A stretch of 32,757 bases of DNA from a virus. The position numbers and the translations under genes are program-made. Location of the stretch: positions 1 through 32,757 of the IMG/VR virus record IMGVR_UViG_3300031645_000007; one strand, 5' to 3'. The notes under the pieces were generated by a model that ran no database searches, was not told where the DNA came from, and saw only the letters and a list, made by a program, of their open reading frames with translations. This document shows, piece after piece, positions 4,840-12,544 of this stretch; the first letter of the stretch is position 1; each line of letters begins with the position of its first letter.

Positions 4840-7023
4840 ATGGCTGATATAACAAGTACACAGTCTGGATTATGGTCGGCAGGTGGCACATGGGTAGGTG
4901 GAGCAGCCCCTGCCGATGGTGATAAAGCAATTATAGCTGCTGGACACGAAGTCCAAGTTGACGTTGATCAGTCTGCTTGGACTGGAATGCTTGGTATGTC
5001 TGTTACTGGTGGCGCTACTCCGGGGATGGTTTATTGGAAAGATGGACAATCGGGGACTTTAAAACTCCGAACCGGCGCAGATATAGTTGGAACATTTAGT
5101 ACAAATAATGGCAGGATATTAGCTAACAGCGATGGTTCATGGGCTACAACTACCAATTTAGTATCCACTACTGACGCAATAATTATGCTTGAAGGAACAG
5201 CAACGTTAGATTGTGATACTCTTGACATTAGAATGCGTTGTGCCAATCCGACCAATCAACGAGTGAGAACATACGGAACAAAGTACGATTTTGATGGTGC
5301 TACTGCTGTTGATCCAGCGACTGACATTATTGATTTAGGCGTATCTCCACCATCTGCGGATACAAAAGTCATGGTGACAACGGCTGCCGGCGTGCTCCCG
5401 ACAGGTCTTCTGGCAGACACGATGTATTATGTGCGATCTGTGTCTGGGAATACCTGTAAGTTAGCTACTTGGAGTAATGATGACTCTATCGTCGATATCA
5501 CGGCAGACGGCTCTGGGACTTGTACGCTTTATACCGGATATGCATCCGGCAGTGCCACCGTCAATGTTTTAGACGATGTTACTGCTGATTTATGGGCAAC
5601 AAATGATGCTGTTGTATTGGCTAATAATGGCCCACAAAACTATGACCAACAGCGGTTGACGCTCAGTACGATCAATGCCGGGACTATTGTCTTGAGTGCA
5701 GTGGTTGATAGTGCTCAACATTCTGGCAGCAGTATTTATTTATCAACACGAAATTGCAGTATTTTACATAGCACAACAAGTACATCGCAAAATATTATAG
5801 AAGATGGTGACAGTTGTATTTTTGGTGAAATCAGGGCTACTGCTGGCACTGGTACAACTTTTTATGGTTATGGCCTTTATTCCGGTTCTGGGCACACAGC
5901 CACGACGATTACTGGATGTAACAATGGCATTCATTACGGTTCTGGGCACACAGCCACGACGATTGCTGGATGTAGCATCGGCCTTTATTCCGGTTCTGGG
6001 CACACAGCCACGACGATTACTGGATGTAGCGTCTTCGGCATTCTTTACGGTTCTGGGCACACAGTCACGACGATTACTGGATGTACCAATGGCCTTTATT
6101 CCGGTTCTGGGCACACAGCCACGACGATTGCTGGATGTAACAATGGCCTTTATTCCGGTTCTGGGCACACAGCCACGACGATTGCTGGATGTAACAATGG
6201 CATTCATTCCGGTTCAGGGCACACAGCCACGACGATTACTGGATGTAGCGTCGGCATTTATTACGGTTCAGGGCACACAGCCACGACGATTACTGGATGT
6301 AGCGTCGGCATTTATTACGGTTCTGGGCACACAGTCACGACGATTACTGGATGTAGCGTCGGCATTCGTGCCGGTTCGTATAATTTTGTAAGAAATTTAT
6401 CAGGGAACAGTACTGATCTTTATGAAACAGGCTCTGTTTATTCACGGGATGGCATTATCCCAGCTACTCCATCATTAAACGATGTGAATACTCTCGGAGC
6501 TATGTCTAAATTATTCTCAGATCATCATGCAGGTGTTTTTGACGCTTACAGAATTTTTCAATGCATGGGAAATACAACTAAAGTAACGGCTGGTGATGGT
6601 TCTCCGACTCCGGATCAAAGGTCCGGGGGCTGTACCGAAAACATAGAACTGTCTAACTTGCAATCCAATCTAAGCGACGATCCAAAGGGCTTATGGGCCT
6701 GGGATACAGATGCAGTAAAAATATGGGCTACGGCAGATGCAGCTAAAACATACCGCTTTTATATACAATCGACATTTGCTTTAACTGCGGCGGCGGAATT
6801 AGTTTTGAGAGCCGAGTATTTAGATGATGCTGGTGATACTGGTATGGCAACCATTGACAGCGACGAAACAATAACCGCCAGGTCAGGGATCACGGATTGG
6901 AGCCAATACATCGAGGTTTCAGTAACTCCAGTGCGTACAGGATGGATATTTTTCAATATAAAATTATATAAATATGATTCTGGGGGACAAGTTTTTATTG
7001 ATCCTCTTTTGGTGATTAGCTAA
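4840..7023 (+). CDS. Repeat-bearing beta-helix fibre/spike-like protein
   Basis: The 727-residue product opens with SGLWSAGGTWVGGAAPADGD (about residues 9-28), similar to the start of G8-type beta domains in secreted and fibre proteins. Residues 345-507 are nine tandem repeats of 18 residues, consensus GLYSGSGHTATTITGCNN, one unit having 19. Such short Gly-Thr-Cys repeats suit a right-handed beta-helix or beta-solenoid rod. The C-terminal part (from about 560) is non-repetitive and beta-rich, possibly a trimerising or receptor-binding tip. It lies in the fibre-like gene run and its stop overlaps the next ATG (TAATG). Receptor binding is inferred, not shown. Confidence 0.7.
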   Translation: MADITSTQSGLWSAGGTWVGGAAPADGDKAIIAAGHEVQVDVDQSAWTGMLGMSVTGGATPGMVYWKDGQSGTLKLRTGADIVGTFSTNNGRILANSDGSWATTTNLVSTTDAIIMLEGTATLDCDTLDIRMRCANPTNQRVRTYGTKYDFDGATAVDPATDIIDLGVSPPSADTKVMVTTAAGVLPTGLLADTMYYVRSVSGNTCKLATWSNDDSIVDITADGSGTCTLYTGYASGSATVNVLDDVTADLWATNDAVVLANNGPQNYDQQRLTLSTINAGTIVLSAVVDSAQHSGSSIYLSTRNCSILHSTTSTSQNIIEDGDSCIFGEIRATAGTGTTFYGYGLYSGSGHTATTITGCNNGIHYGSGHTATTIAGCSIGLYSGSGHTATTITGCSVFGILYGSGHTVTTITGCTNGLYSGSGHTATTIAGCNNGLYSGSGHTATTIAGCNNGIHSGSGHTATTITGCSVGIYYGSGHTATTITGCSVGIYYGSGHTVTTITGCSVGIRAGSYNFVRNLSGNSTDLYETGSVYSRDGIIPATPSLNDVNTLGAMSKLFSDHHAGVFDAYRIFQCMGNTTKVTAGDGSPTPDQRSGGCTENIELSNLQSNLSDDPKGLWAWDTDAVKIWATADAAKTYRFYIQSTFALTAAAELVLRAEYLDDAGDTGMATIDSDETITARSGITDWSQYIEVSVTPVRTGWIFFNIKLYKYDSGGQVFIDPLLVIS
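5872..6360 (+). repeat. Nine tandem 54-bp coding repeats (one 57 bp)
   Basis: Units begin at 5872, 5926, 5980, 6037, 6091, 6145, 6199, 6253 and 6307; the third is 57 bp. A tenth, diverged unit starts at 6361. The core TCTGGGCACACAGCCACGAC is nearly invariant in DNA, while codons at the unit ends vary between LYS, IHY, ILY, IHS, IYY and between NN, SI, SV, TN. High DNA identity points to recent expansion or gene conversion. Because the period is a multiple of three, other frames across the array are also open but are shadows. Confidence 0.95.
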
Positions 7024-7211
7024 TGGCAATTAATGATCCCAAATGGTCAAATGGTAGCATAGTATTAATACAATCTGTTGGTGACGAACCAACTGTGAGA
7101 TGGTTAGTTGGGTCTACTGTTTTTGACGCTGTATGGACAGCAGCAGGTGGTCTTTCAATACCAGTAGCAATGGCAAATTACAGCAGAATACGAAGAATGA
7201 TGATGGATTAG
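7023..7211 (+). CDS. Small hypothetical protein (62 aa)
   Basis: A 62-codon gene starts at the ATG inside TAATG (7021-7025) at the end of the repeat-fibre gene and ends ten bases before the next start. The product reads MAINDPKWSNGSIVLIQSVG and ends SRIRRMMMD. It has a Trp/Val-rich, beta-looking middle and no membrane segment. No family is recognised. Coupled translation with the fibre gene suggests a partner or a small structural protein; this is inference. Confidence 0.55.
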   Translation: MAINDPKWSNGSIVLIQSVGDEPTVRWLVGSTVFDAVWTAAGGLSIPVAMANYSRIRRMMMD

Positions 7212-7221
7212 GAGAATATAA

Positions 7222-8379
7222 ATGGGCGGATTTCTAAAACAATCGACAGCGGCGGTTATTTCTTTCGGCCCGATTTTGGATAAAGGGGACGGTGTAACCT
7301 TAGAAATAGCGGCAGGGATTGTAACGAGCCTGGACCACGCTACAACGGGCATTTGGCTTTCAAAGAATGGTGGGGCTTTAACTGTCAGGCATCAGAACGT
7401 CACAGCGACCACTTATGACGCTCATGGTTGTTTTCTGGTGACATTAGATACTACAGATACAGCCACTTGCGGCAGGCTTCGGGTAATTCATACGGAACCG
7501 GCTACCTACTTGGCGGCATGGGATGATTTCATGGTGGTCAACGCCAATGTGTTTGACTCGTTATTCGCCGCTGCTGCTACGGATTATTTACAGGTGGATG
7601 CTGTTCAATTGTCTTCTAATACAGCGATGGCCGAACGGCAGACCCACGATGGCATGGTATGGGTGGATGCTGGTGGCACAAACTCTACGGCTTGGCCTTA
7701 TGGTACAGCGACATACCCAACAAACACCATTGCTAATGGCAAGACCATAGCCGATGCTTTTAGCATGGACCAAATCCATGTTCACGGTGCTCTCGTTGTT
7801 GCAGAAGCTATGGCACATTACCGTTTTATTGGCACAGGTCATATTGGGGCTACTGACTTGTTTAGCACGAATGGTCAGAACGTTTCCAACAGTGTTTTCA
7901 GCCACATGATTGTGACGGGTGCAACTGGAAACACGGCTGTTGCGGCTGACCAGTCGCGGTATGTTGATTGCCTTCTTTACGTTCACACCAACATCAACGC
8001 TGTTGTGATAGACGGGGCGTTGGGTGGTGCGTGTAGCTTAAAGGACGGAGGTTATGCCCTATTTAGCGGCACGTTCTTTGGCGAGGTGGCGGCTTGTACT
8101 CTAACGCTACAGGCTCCTTCTCAGTGTGATATTGTGGATATGCGCGGGACATTGACGCTTGCCGGTATGGATGGTGGCGTATGCAGTGTTTGTATGTTGC
8201 CAGGGGCAAACCTCACGATTGCCGCATCTTGCACGGCAGGAGCGATCACGGTTTCAGGTTTTGGAACGCTCACGGATAACCACGCTGGAACTTGCACCGT
8301 GACAGTAAAGGAAGCGACAGGCGATTTGGGCAGTCTTTTAACGGTAGGACAATTCATAGCTTTAAACGAGAGGCCATAA
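7222..8379 (+). CDS. Beta-rich tail fibre/baseplate-like structural protein
   Basis: The 385-residue product starts MGGFLKQSTAAVISFGPILD. The N-terminal third (to about residue 115) reads like a phage fibre or upper-baseplate domain: GDGVTLEIAAGI, ATTGIWLSKNGG, YDAHGCFLVTLDTTDT, GRLRVIH. A stretch VWVDAGGTNSTAWPYGT (about 146-162) leads into a repetitive beta-strand region with many Gly, Ala and Cys, compatible with a beta-helix to the end. Cysteine content is unusual for a virion protein outside reducing cytoplasm. Ribosome site AGGAGA precedes the ATG. The structural role is supported by composition and neighbours; the exact family was not established. Confidence 0.6.
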   Translation: MGGFLKQSTAAVISFGPILDKGDGVTLEIAAGIVTSLDHATTGIWLSKNGGALTVRHQNVTATTYDAHGCFLVTLDTTDTATCGRLRVIHTEPATYLAAWDDFMVVNANVFDSLFAAAATDYLQVDAVQLSSNTAMAERQTHDGMVWVDAGGTNSTAWPYGTATYPTNTIANGKTIADAFSMDQIHVHGALVVAEAMAHYRFIGTGHIGATDLFSTNGQNVSNSVFSHMIVTGATGNTAVAADQSRYVDCLLYVHTNINAVVIDGALGGACSLKDGGYALFSGTFFGEVAACTLTLQAPSQCDIVDMRGTLTLAGMDGGVCSVCMLPGANLTIAASCTAGAITVSGFGTLTDNHAGTCTVTVKEATGDLGSLLTVGQFIALNERP

Positions 8380-8380
8380 G

Positions 8381-8632
8381 ATGTCAGATCCGGTCGGTGG
8401 GGTATTATCAAGAGATGCCATAATAGGCTTAAACGCCTATTGGAAGCTGAAGAAGATTGAATATACAAGCAACCTCCCAATTTATATAGGATGCCATTAT
8501 TTGCATGATGCCACTGACGGCAATACTAACTGGGAAGTCTGGAAATTCACATGGACCGGTACTGATTGCACACAAATTGAGGGACCATTGACGGGAAGCT
8601 GGACCGGGAAAGCGTCCCTTGCCTGGATATAG
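8381..8632 (+). CDS. Small fibre-associated hypothetical protein (83 aa)
   Basis: This 83-residue product begins MSDPVGGVLSRDAIIGLNAY and contains several aromatic residues and a Trp-rich end (NTNWEVWKFTWTGTDC, SWTGKASLAWI), typical of small beta-sheet phage structural proteins. It starts one base after the stop of the fibre-like gene and ends shortly before a zinc-ribbon gene. There is no membrane segment. No family is recognised; the gene may encode a fibre accessory or capping protein. Confidence 0.55.
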   Translation: MSDPVGGVLSRDAIIGLNAYWKLKKIEYTSNLPIYIGCHYLHDATDGNTNWEVWKFTWTGTDCTQIEGPLTGSWTGKASLAWI

Positions 8633-8641
8633 GAGATAATT

Positions 8642-8947
8642 ATGGCAGTAAAAGTACATTGCAGTAAGTGCGGTGTGTTTATCAAGAACGCAGAACAAGC
8701 CGAAATACAGAAACTTACGGGCAAGGAGATTTGCCCTGAGTGCAACGCAAGGATACAGGCTGTTTTTAAGGAGCTTGATACTTTTGAAAAGAAGTACAAG
8801 GAAGACATCAAGAAACTCGATGTGAAGTCAAGGCAGGACATGGCATCGTTCGAGAAAGCTATTGTTCGCTTACGGAATGACGGGCAGGGATTATTTACCA
8901 CCATAAAGGCCGAACTGAAATCAATCACGGAGAACTTGCTTGAATGA
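8642..8947 (+). CDS. Zinc-ribbon coiled-coil protein
   Basis: The 101-residue product has two CxxC pairs, C7-C10 and C31-C34, forming a likely zinc ribbon, then a long charged helix (about residues 38-98; FKELDTFEKKYKEDIKKLD). A ribosome site GGAGA precedes the ATG. The stop overlaps the start of the methyltransferase gene (ATGA, 8944-8947), linking it to the sugar module. Zinc binding is predicted from the cysteines. It is one of several small zinc-ribbon genes in this window; the partner is unknown. Confidence 0.65.
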   Translation: MAVKVHCSKCGVFIKNAEQAEIQKLTGKEICPECNARIQAVFKELDTFEKKYKEDIKKLDVKSRQDMASFEKAIVRLRNDGQGLFTTIKAELKSITENLLE

Positions 8948-10122
8948 AATGTAGAATATGTGGAAATGAGAAATTAGTTGGCATCTTAGACTTTGGGTTT
9001 CATCCCCCAAGCGATGCCTTCTTAACCAAAGACCAATTATCTCAAGCCGAGGCCGTCTATCCCCTTGCTTTGTGGTGGTGTCCTGACTGTACACTTGGAC
9101 AGTTAAGCTATGTCGTAGATCCGGAGACATTGTTCAACGAGTCCTACCCTTATGCCACAGGGGTGAATCCTGGCGGTGTGAAGCATTTTACTGAGTTTTC
9201 CTTGGACGTTGTTTCTAAGTACGAATTAGGCAATTCTGATTTGGTAGTTGATATAGGAAGTAATGACGGTACGTTACTTAAAGGTTTTCAAGAACAGGGC
9301 TGTCAGGTGGCGGGAGTTGAACCTTGCAGACATCTTGCTCAAATTGCAAAGGAGCGGGGCATCCTAACCTTAAATACCTTTTTCAGCAAGGAAAATGTTA
9401 AAAAGAGGTTCGATACTGAGTCAGCTACGGTCATTACTGCCACGAACGTATTTGCCCATATTGACGATATTCATGGAGTTATGGATGGGGTCGATTATTT
9501 ACTGAAAAGGTATGGGGTTTTCATAGTGGAAGCTCCTGCCTTTAGCGACATGGTAAAGTTCAATCAATTTGACCAGATTTACCATGAGCATTTGTCTTAC
9601 CTGTCTCCTGACGCAATGGCAACAATCGCCCGAATGCACGGTATGAGCATGACATACGAACACAACGAAATGCACGGGGGATCTATCCGATATTTTCTGA
9701 CAAAAGGGTTCGGGAGAACGTGCATAACGGACCCTCCAATGACGCTGAAAGAATTAATGGACTTCGCTGAGAGGGTGGAGGCTAATCGAGAGAAGGTAAG
9801 GACCACCCTTCAAAGCTTAAAGGAACAAGGGAACAGGATAGTGGGCGTGTCGGCTCCGGCAAAGGGCAACACTCTTTTGAATTATTATGGGATAGGCGCT
9901 GAAACCCTTGATTATCTTACGGACATAAGCCCCTATAAAATAGGACTGTATTCCCCCGGGCAACACTTGGAGGTCAAGACTGACGAACAATTCATAAAAG
10001 ACGCTCCTGAGTATGCCTTACTATTAGCCTGTAATTTCAAGAAGAACATCTTAAAGGCAGTTAGGAAAAAGGGTTTTAGGGGCAAGTTTATAATCCCATA
10101 CCCTGAAATGACGGTGGAATGA
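8944..10122 (+). CDS. Sugar C-methyltransferase (NovU/TylCIII type)
   Basis: The 392-residue product has the full architecture of deoxysugar C-methyltransferases: an N-terminal zinc domain (C3, C6, C46, C49), a class I SAM-binding core with VVDIGSNDGTLL (101-112), the YHEHLSYLS motif (213-221) that carries catalytic Tyr/His residues in characterised members, GGSIRYF (245-251), and the C-terminal SAPAKGNTLLNYYGI (303-317). These enzymes methylate carbon 3 of NDP-4-keto-6-deoxysugars. Here the natural substrate would be the product of the GDP-mannose 4,6-dehydratase two genes downstream, or a derivative of it; that pairing is inference. The length is normal and no key residue is missing. Start overlaps the preceding stop. 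Confidence 0.9.
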   Translation: MKCRICGNEKLVGILDFGFHPPSDAFLTKDQLSQAEAVYPLALWWCPDCTLGQLSYVVDPETLFNESYPYATGVNPGGVKHFTEFSLDVVSKYELGNSDLVVDIGSNDGTLLKGFQEQGCQVAGVEPCRHLAQIAKERGILTLNTFFSKENVKKRFDTESATVITATNVFAHIDDIHGVMDGVDYLLKRYGVFIVEAPAFSDMVKFNQFDQIYHEHLSYLSPDAMATIARMHGMSMTYEHNEMHGGSIRYFLTKGFGRTCITDPPMTLKELMDFAERVEANREKVRTTLQSLKEQGNRIVGVSAPAKGNTLLNYYGIGAETLDYLTDISPYKIGLYSPGQHLEVKTDEQFIKDAPEYALLLACNFKKNILKAVRKKGFRGKFIIPYPEMTVE

Positions 10123-10123
10123 A

Positions 10124-10288
10124 ATGCAACGAATATGCCCAATATGTAAAGCCCCTTTAATCAGGGATGGAAAGCCAGAAAATGCTTGCGTTATGCATAC
10201 AAGCGAAAAAACGTGTCCTAAAAAATATCTTATAAAATGGATTCATAATTCTTGTGCCAAAGAAAATAACATTGGGGTTCCGGGATGA
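10124..10288 (+). CDS. Small cysteine-rich, zinc-binding-like protein (54 aa)
   Basis: A 54-codon frame fills the gap between two enzyme genes. The ATG at 10124 lies one base after the upstream stop and the TGA overlaps the next ATG (10285-10288). The product begins [17 protein letters not shown] and has C5, C8, C22, H25, C31 and C44, enough for a small zinc site. No family is recognised. Perfect packing between its neighbours and the Cys spacing argue that it is real. Confidence 0.6.
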   Translation: MQRICPICKAPLIRDGKPENACVMHTSEKTCPKKYLIKWIHNSCAKENNIGVPG

Positions 10289-11256
10289 AACGAGCCTTAG
10301 TAACCGGAATTACGGGTCAGGACGGAGCCTATCTTGCCGAGCTACTCTTAGAAAAAGGGTACGAGGTGCATGGCATTATCCGCAGGGCCAGTACGTTTAA
10401 CACCGGACGGATAGACCATATCATAAATGACTTGAAGCTGTCTCATGGGGATATTACGGATGGATGTTTTATTGCTTCTACAATTCTAAAGACGGATTTT
10501 GACGAGGTTTACCATTTGGCTGCACAAAGCCACGTTCGGGTAAGCTTCGATAATCCTGTTTTCACGAACGATGTAACGGGAACCGGAACGTCAATTATTC
10601 TTGAATCCATTAGGATGAGTGGCAATAAGAATACGCGGTTTTACTTTGCGGGATCAAGCGAGATGTTTGGGAACTCCCCCTCCCCCCAAAGAGAAGACAC
10701 TCCAATGATCCCGCAAAGCCCGTATGGATGTGCTAAATGCTACGGGTATTGGATGACAAGGAATTACCGCGAAGGATATGGAATGCATTGCAGTACGGGG
10801 ATCTTGTTCAACCATGAATCACCGAGGCGTGGGGAGACTTTTGTAACCCGGAAAATAAGCCGGGCAGCGGCAAGGATTAAATTAGGGCTTCAGGATGAGC
10901 TTTATCTTGGCAACATAGAATCCTTCAGGGATTGGGGTTATGCCCCTGACTATGTGGAAGCTATGTGGATGATGTTGCAACAGGACAAACCGGATGATTA
11001 TGTGATTGCAACCGGGGAAGCTCATTCAGTAAAGGAGTTTTTAGAGAAAACCTTTGAGCATTTTGGGTTAGACTACAGGGATTGGGTAAAGATTGACCCT
11101 AAATACTTTAGGCCAACAGAGGTGAATTATTTATTGGGGGATTCAACCAAGGCACAGAAAGACTTGGGCTGGAAACCAAGGGTAACTTTCAATGAACTGG
11201 TAGATATAATGGCAAAGGACGCCTATGAAAATTGCTCACATCGTCAACCCATTTGA
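10285..11256 (+). CDS. gmd: GDP-mannose 4,6-dehydratase
   Basis: The 323-residue product is a short-chain dehydrogenase with the NADP-binding GITGQDG (G8-x2-G11-x2-G14), the active-site SSEMFG (124-129, Glu126), YxxxK at Y147/K151, [16 protein letters not shown] (175-190), [16 protein letters not shown] (213-228) and the C-terminal [11 protein letters not shown] (276-286). It converts GDP-mannose to GDP-4-keto-6-deoxymannose, the precursor of GDP-fucose, rhamnose, perosamine and C-methylated sugars. It is slightly shorter than typical 350-370 residue enzymes, but all motifs are present. Its start overlaps the small Cys protein gene and its end overlaps the next gene by 32 bases. Confidence 0.93.
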   Translation: MKRALVTGITGQDGAYLAELLLEKGYEVHGIIRRASTFNTGRIDHIINDLKLSHGDITDGCFIASTILKTDFDEVYHLAAQSHVRVSFDNPVFTNDVTGTGTSIILESIRMSGNKNTRFYFAGSSEMFGNSPSPQREDTPMIPQSPYGCAKCYGYWMTRNYREGYGMHCSTGILFNHESPRRGETFVTRKISRAAARIKLGLQDELYLGNIESFRDWGYAPDYVEAMWMMLQQDKPDDYVIATGEAHSVKEFLEKTFEHFGLDYRDWVKIDPKYFRPTEVNYLLGDSTKAQKDLGWKPRVTFNELVDIMAKDAYENCSHRQPI

Positions 11257-12088
11257 CGCCAAGCCACCGTCAGACCTTGTGACGGCACAGGCTATCACGT
11301 TCAAGACAATGCTCTGGGCAAAGAAGTTTGCAAAGGAAACATGCCCCGACCTTGACGTTGAACAGTATGTGACGGGGTATGAATGGGATGAGCCAGCGTT
11401 TCCGCCAGGATTCAGGAAAGCCAAGTATCTCGACAGGGAAATACGGGATTTATACGAATTACCCGACATTGGCAAGCATCTTCCTTTATTCAGGGACATA
11501 CTTGACAGGCTGTATGAAGCTTGCCCTGACGCTGATTACATGATTCAGACCAATGCCGACATCGGGCTAATGCCCCACTTTTATACATCCATTAAGAGAT
11601 TCATTGAACAGGGGTACGATTCGTTTATCATTAACAAAAGGATTATCAGCCGACACTACAAGAAAATAGAAGAAATCCCCGAAATGTATTGTGACTTAGG
11701 GACCAACCATAACGGGTACGACTGCTTTGTGTTCAGGCGAGAGGTTTACCCGAAGTTCCAGAACGGTGACATCTGTATGGGCATACCGTGGTCTGAGGCT
11801 GCCCTGGCTGCAAGTATGGTTGCATACTCAAGGGATTGTATAGTCTTCAAGCAACCTCACCTCACGTTCCATATAGGGGACGAGAGATCGTGGATGCAAA
11901 AACATGAGTACAGGAAGCACAACACGGAACAGTTTGCCAAATGCCTTATGAAGATAGGCAGGGAAGTACCGGAAGCGCTTAAGCATCCGCTAATGAACTA
12001 TCAGGTCCAGAAACTTAAATTAGAGCTTCAGCCTCATTATAGTAAAAACTGTCACGACTTATGTGATTCAACAGCTTTGTTGTTTTAA
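11225..12088 (+). CDS. Putative glycosyltransferase-like protein
   Basis: The 287-residue product begins [18 protein letters not shown]. Motifs suggestive of a GT-A glycosyltransferase are [16 protein letters not shown] (105-120, Asp112), [13 protein letters not shown] (163-175) and [10 protein letters not shown] (214-223). The position at the end of the sugar module, overlapping gmd by 32 bases, fits a transferase that uses the new nucleotide sugar. The typical DxD is not present in a canonical form. It could be a non-catalytic relative or another sugar-modifying protein. A small hairpin CAACA-GCTT-TGTTG sits just before its stop, and an intrinsic terminator follows at 12143. Confidence 0.45.
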   Translation: MKIAHIVNPFDAKPPSDLVTAQAITFKTMLWAKKFAKETCPDLDVEQYVTGYEWDEPAFPPGFRKAKYLDREIRDLYELPDIGKHLPLFRDILDRLYEACPDADYMIQTNADIGLMPHFYTSIKRFIEQGYDSFIINKRIISRHYKKIEEIPEMYCDLGTNHNGYDCFVFRREVYPKFQNGDICMGIPWSEAALAASMVAYSRDCIVFKQPHLTFHIGDERSWMQKHEYRKHNTEQFAKCLMKIGREVPEALKHPLMNYQVQKLKLELQPHYSKNCHDLCDSTALLF

Positions 12089-12142
12089 AAAAAATAGGGT
12101 TCTGAAAAATCCGGCCAGGTTTTTTGGACGCAAGAATAAATT

Positions 12143-12181
12143 AAGGGATTATGGGTGCACCCACTCGTAGTCCCTTTTTTT
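12143..12181 (+). terminator. Rho-independent terminator after the sugar module
   Basis: AAGGGATTA (12143-12151) pairs with TAGTCCCTT (12168-12176) over nine positions, one of them a G-T pair. The loop itself contains the palindrome GGGTGCACCC (12153-12162). A T-run follows from 12175 to 12181. This is a classic intrinsic terminator on the + strand and the clearest transcription boundary in the window. The 114-base gap around it is otherwise free of genes. Confidence 0.85.
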
Positions 12182-12202
12182 ATTGCCCTGTGAAAGGAAA
12201 GC

Positions 12203-12541
12203 ATGGAACGGACACACGGAAGCTGGGGAGAGAAAACGAACATCTTTCAGAACGATTTATGCGAAGTAAGCATACTTGATCTTATTCCAAAACAACGCTG
12301 TTCTTGGCATCTACATAAAAGTAAGTATAACCTGTTTTATGTGCTTGAAGGCGAGTTATTCATAAAGACAGACAAGGGGATATCAGAGTTAAAGAAAGGA
12401 GAGTATTTCACAACGCACCCTGGAGAACCGCATGAGTTCCAAACAGCCATAGCATCCGCCAAGATTATCGAGATCATGTATGTGCAATATGATTCGCAAG
12501 ATATTGAACGCGAAAAACTTGGTGGGGCAATAGAGGAATAA
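12203..12541 (+). CDS. Cupin-fold protein, sugar-modification type
   Basis: The 112-residue product is a single cupin domain. Metal-binding positions of motif 1 are visible in SWHLHKSKYNLFYVLEGE (H36, H38) and of motif 2 in KKGEYFTTHPGEPHEFQ (H77). The N-terminal GSWGEKTNIFQND resembles the start of cupins related to type II mannose-6-phosphate isomerase or to polysaccharide-biosynthesis cupins. It could epimerise or isomerise a sugar nucleotide or only bind a sugar. It lies after the terminator but directly before portal (three-base gap), so it is probably expressed with the head genes. Ribosome site AAAGGAAAG precedes the ATG. Confidence 0.75.
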   Translation: MERTHGSWGEKTNIFQNDLCEVSILDLIPKQRCSWHLHKSKYNLFYVLEGELFIKTDKGISELKKGEYFTTHPGEPHEFQTAIASAKIIEIMYVQYDSQDIEREKLGGAIEE

Positions 12542-12544
12542 CTT

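Noticed and set aside
5872-6360. CRISPR array
   Set aside because: The repeats are directly joined, 54 bp, in frame and lack unique spacers; they encode a protein repeat.
5764-6391. Long repetitive open frames on the minus strand and in another plus frame across the fibre repeats
   Set aside because: They repeat only because the 54-bp unit is a multiple of three; the products (for example RRGCVPRTG-type repeats) have no start signals and lie inside a well-supported gene.
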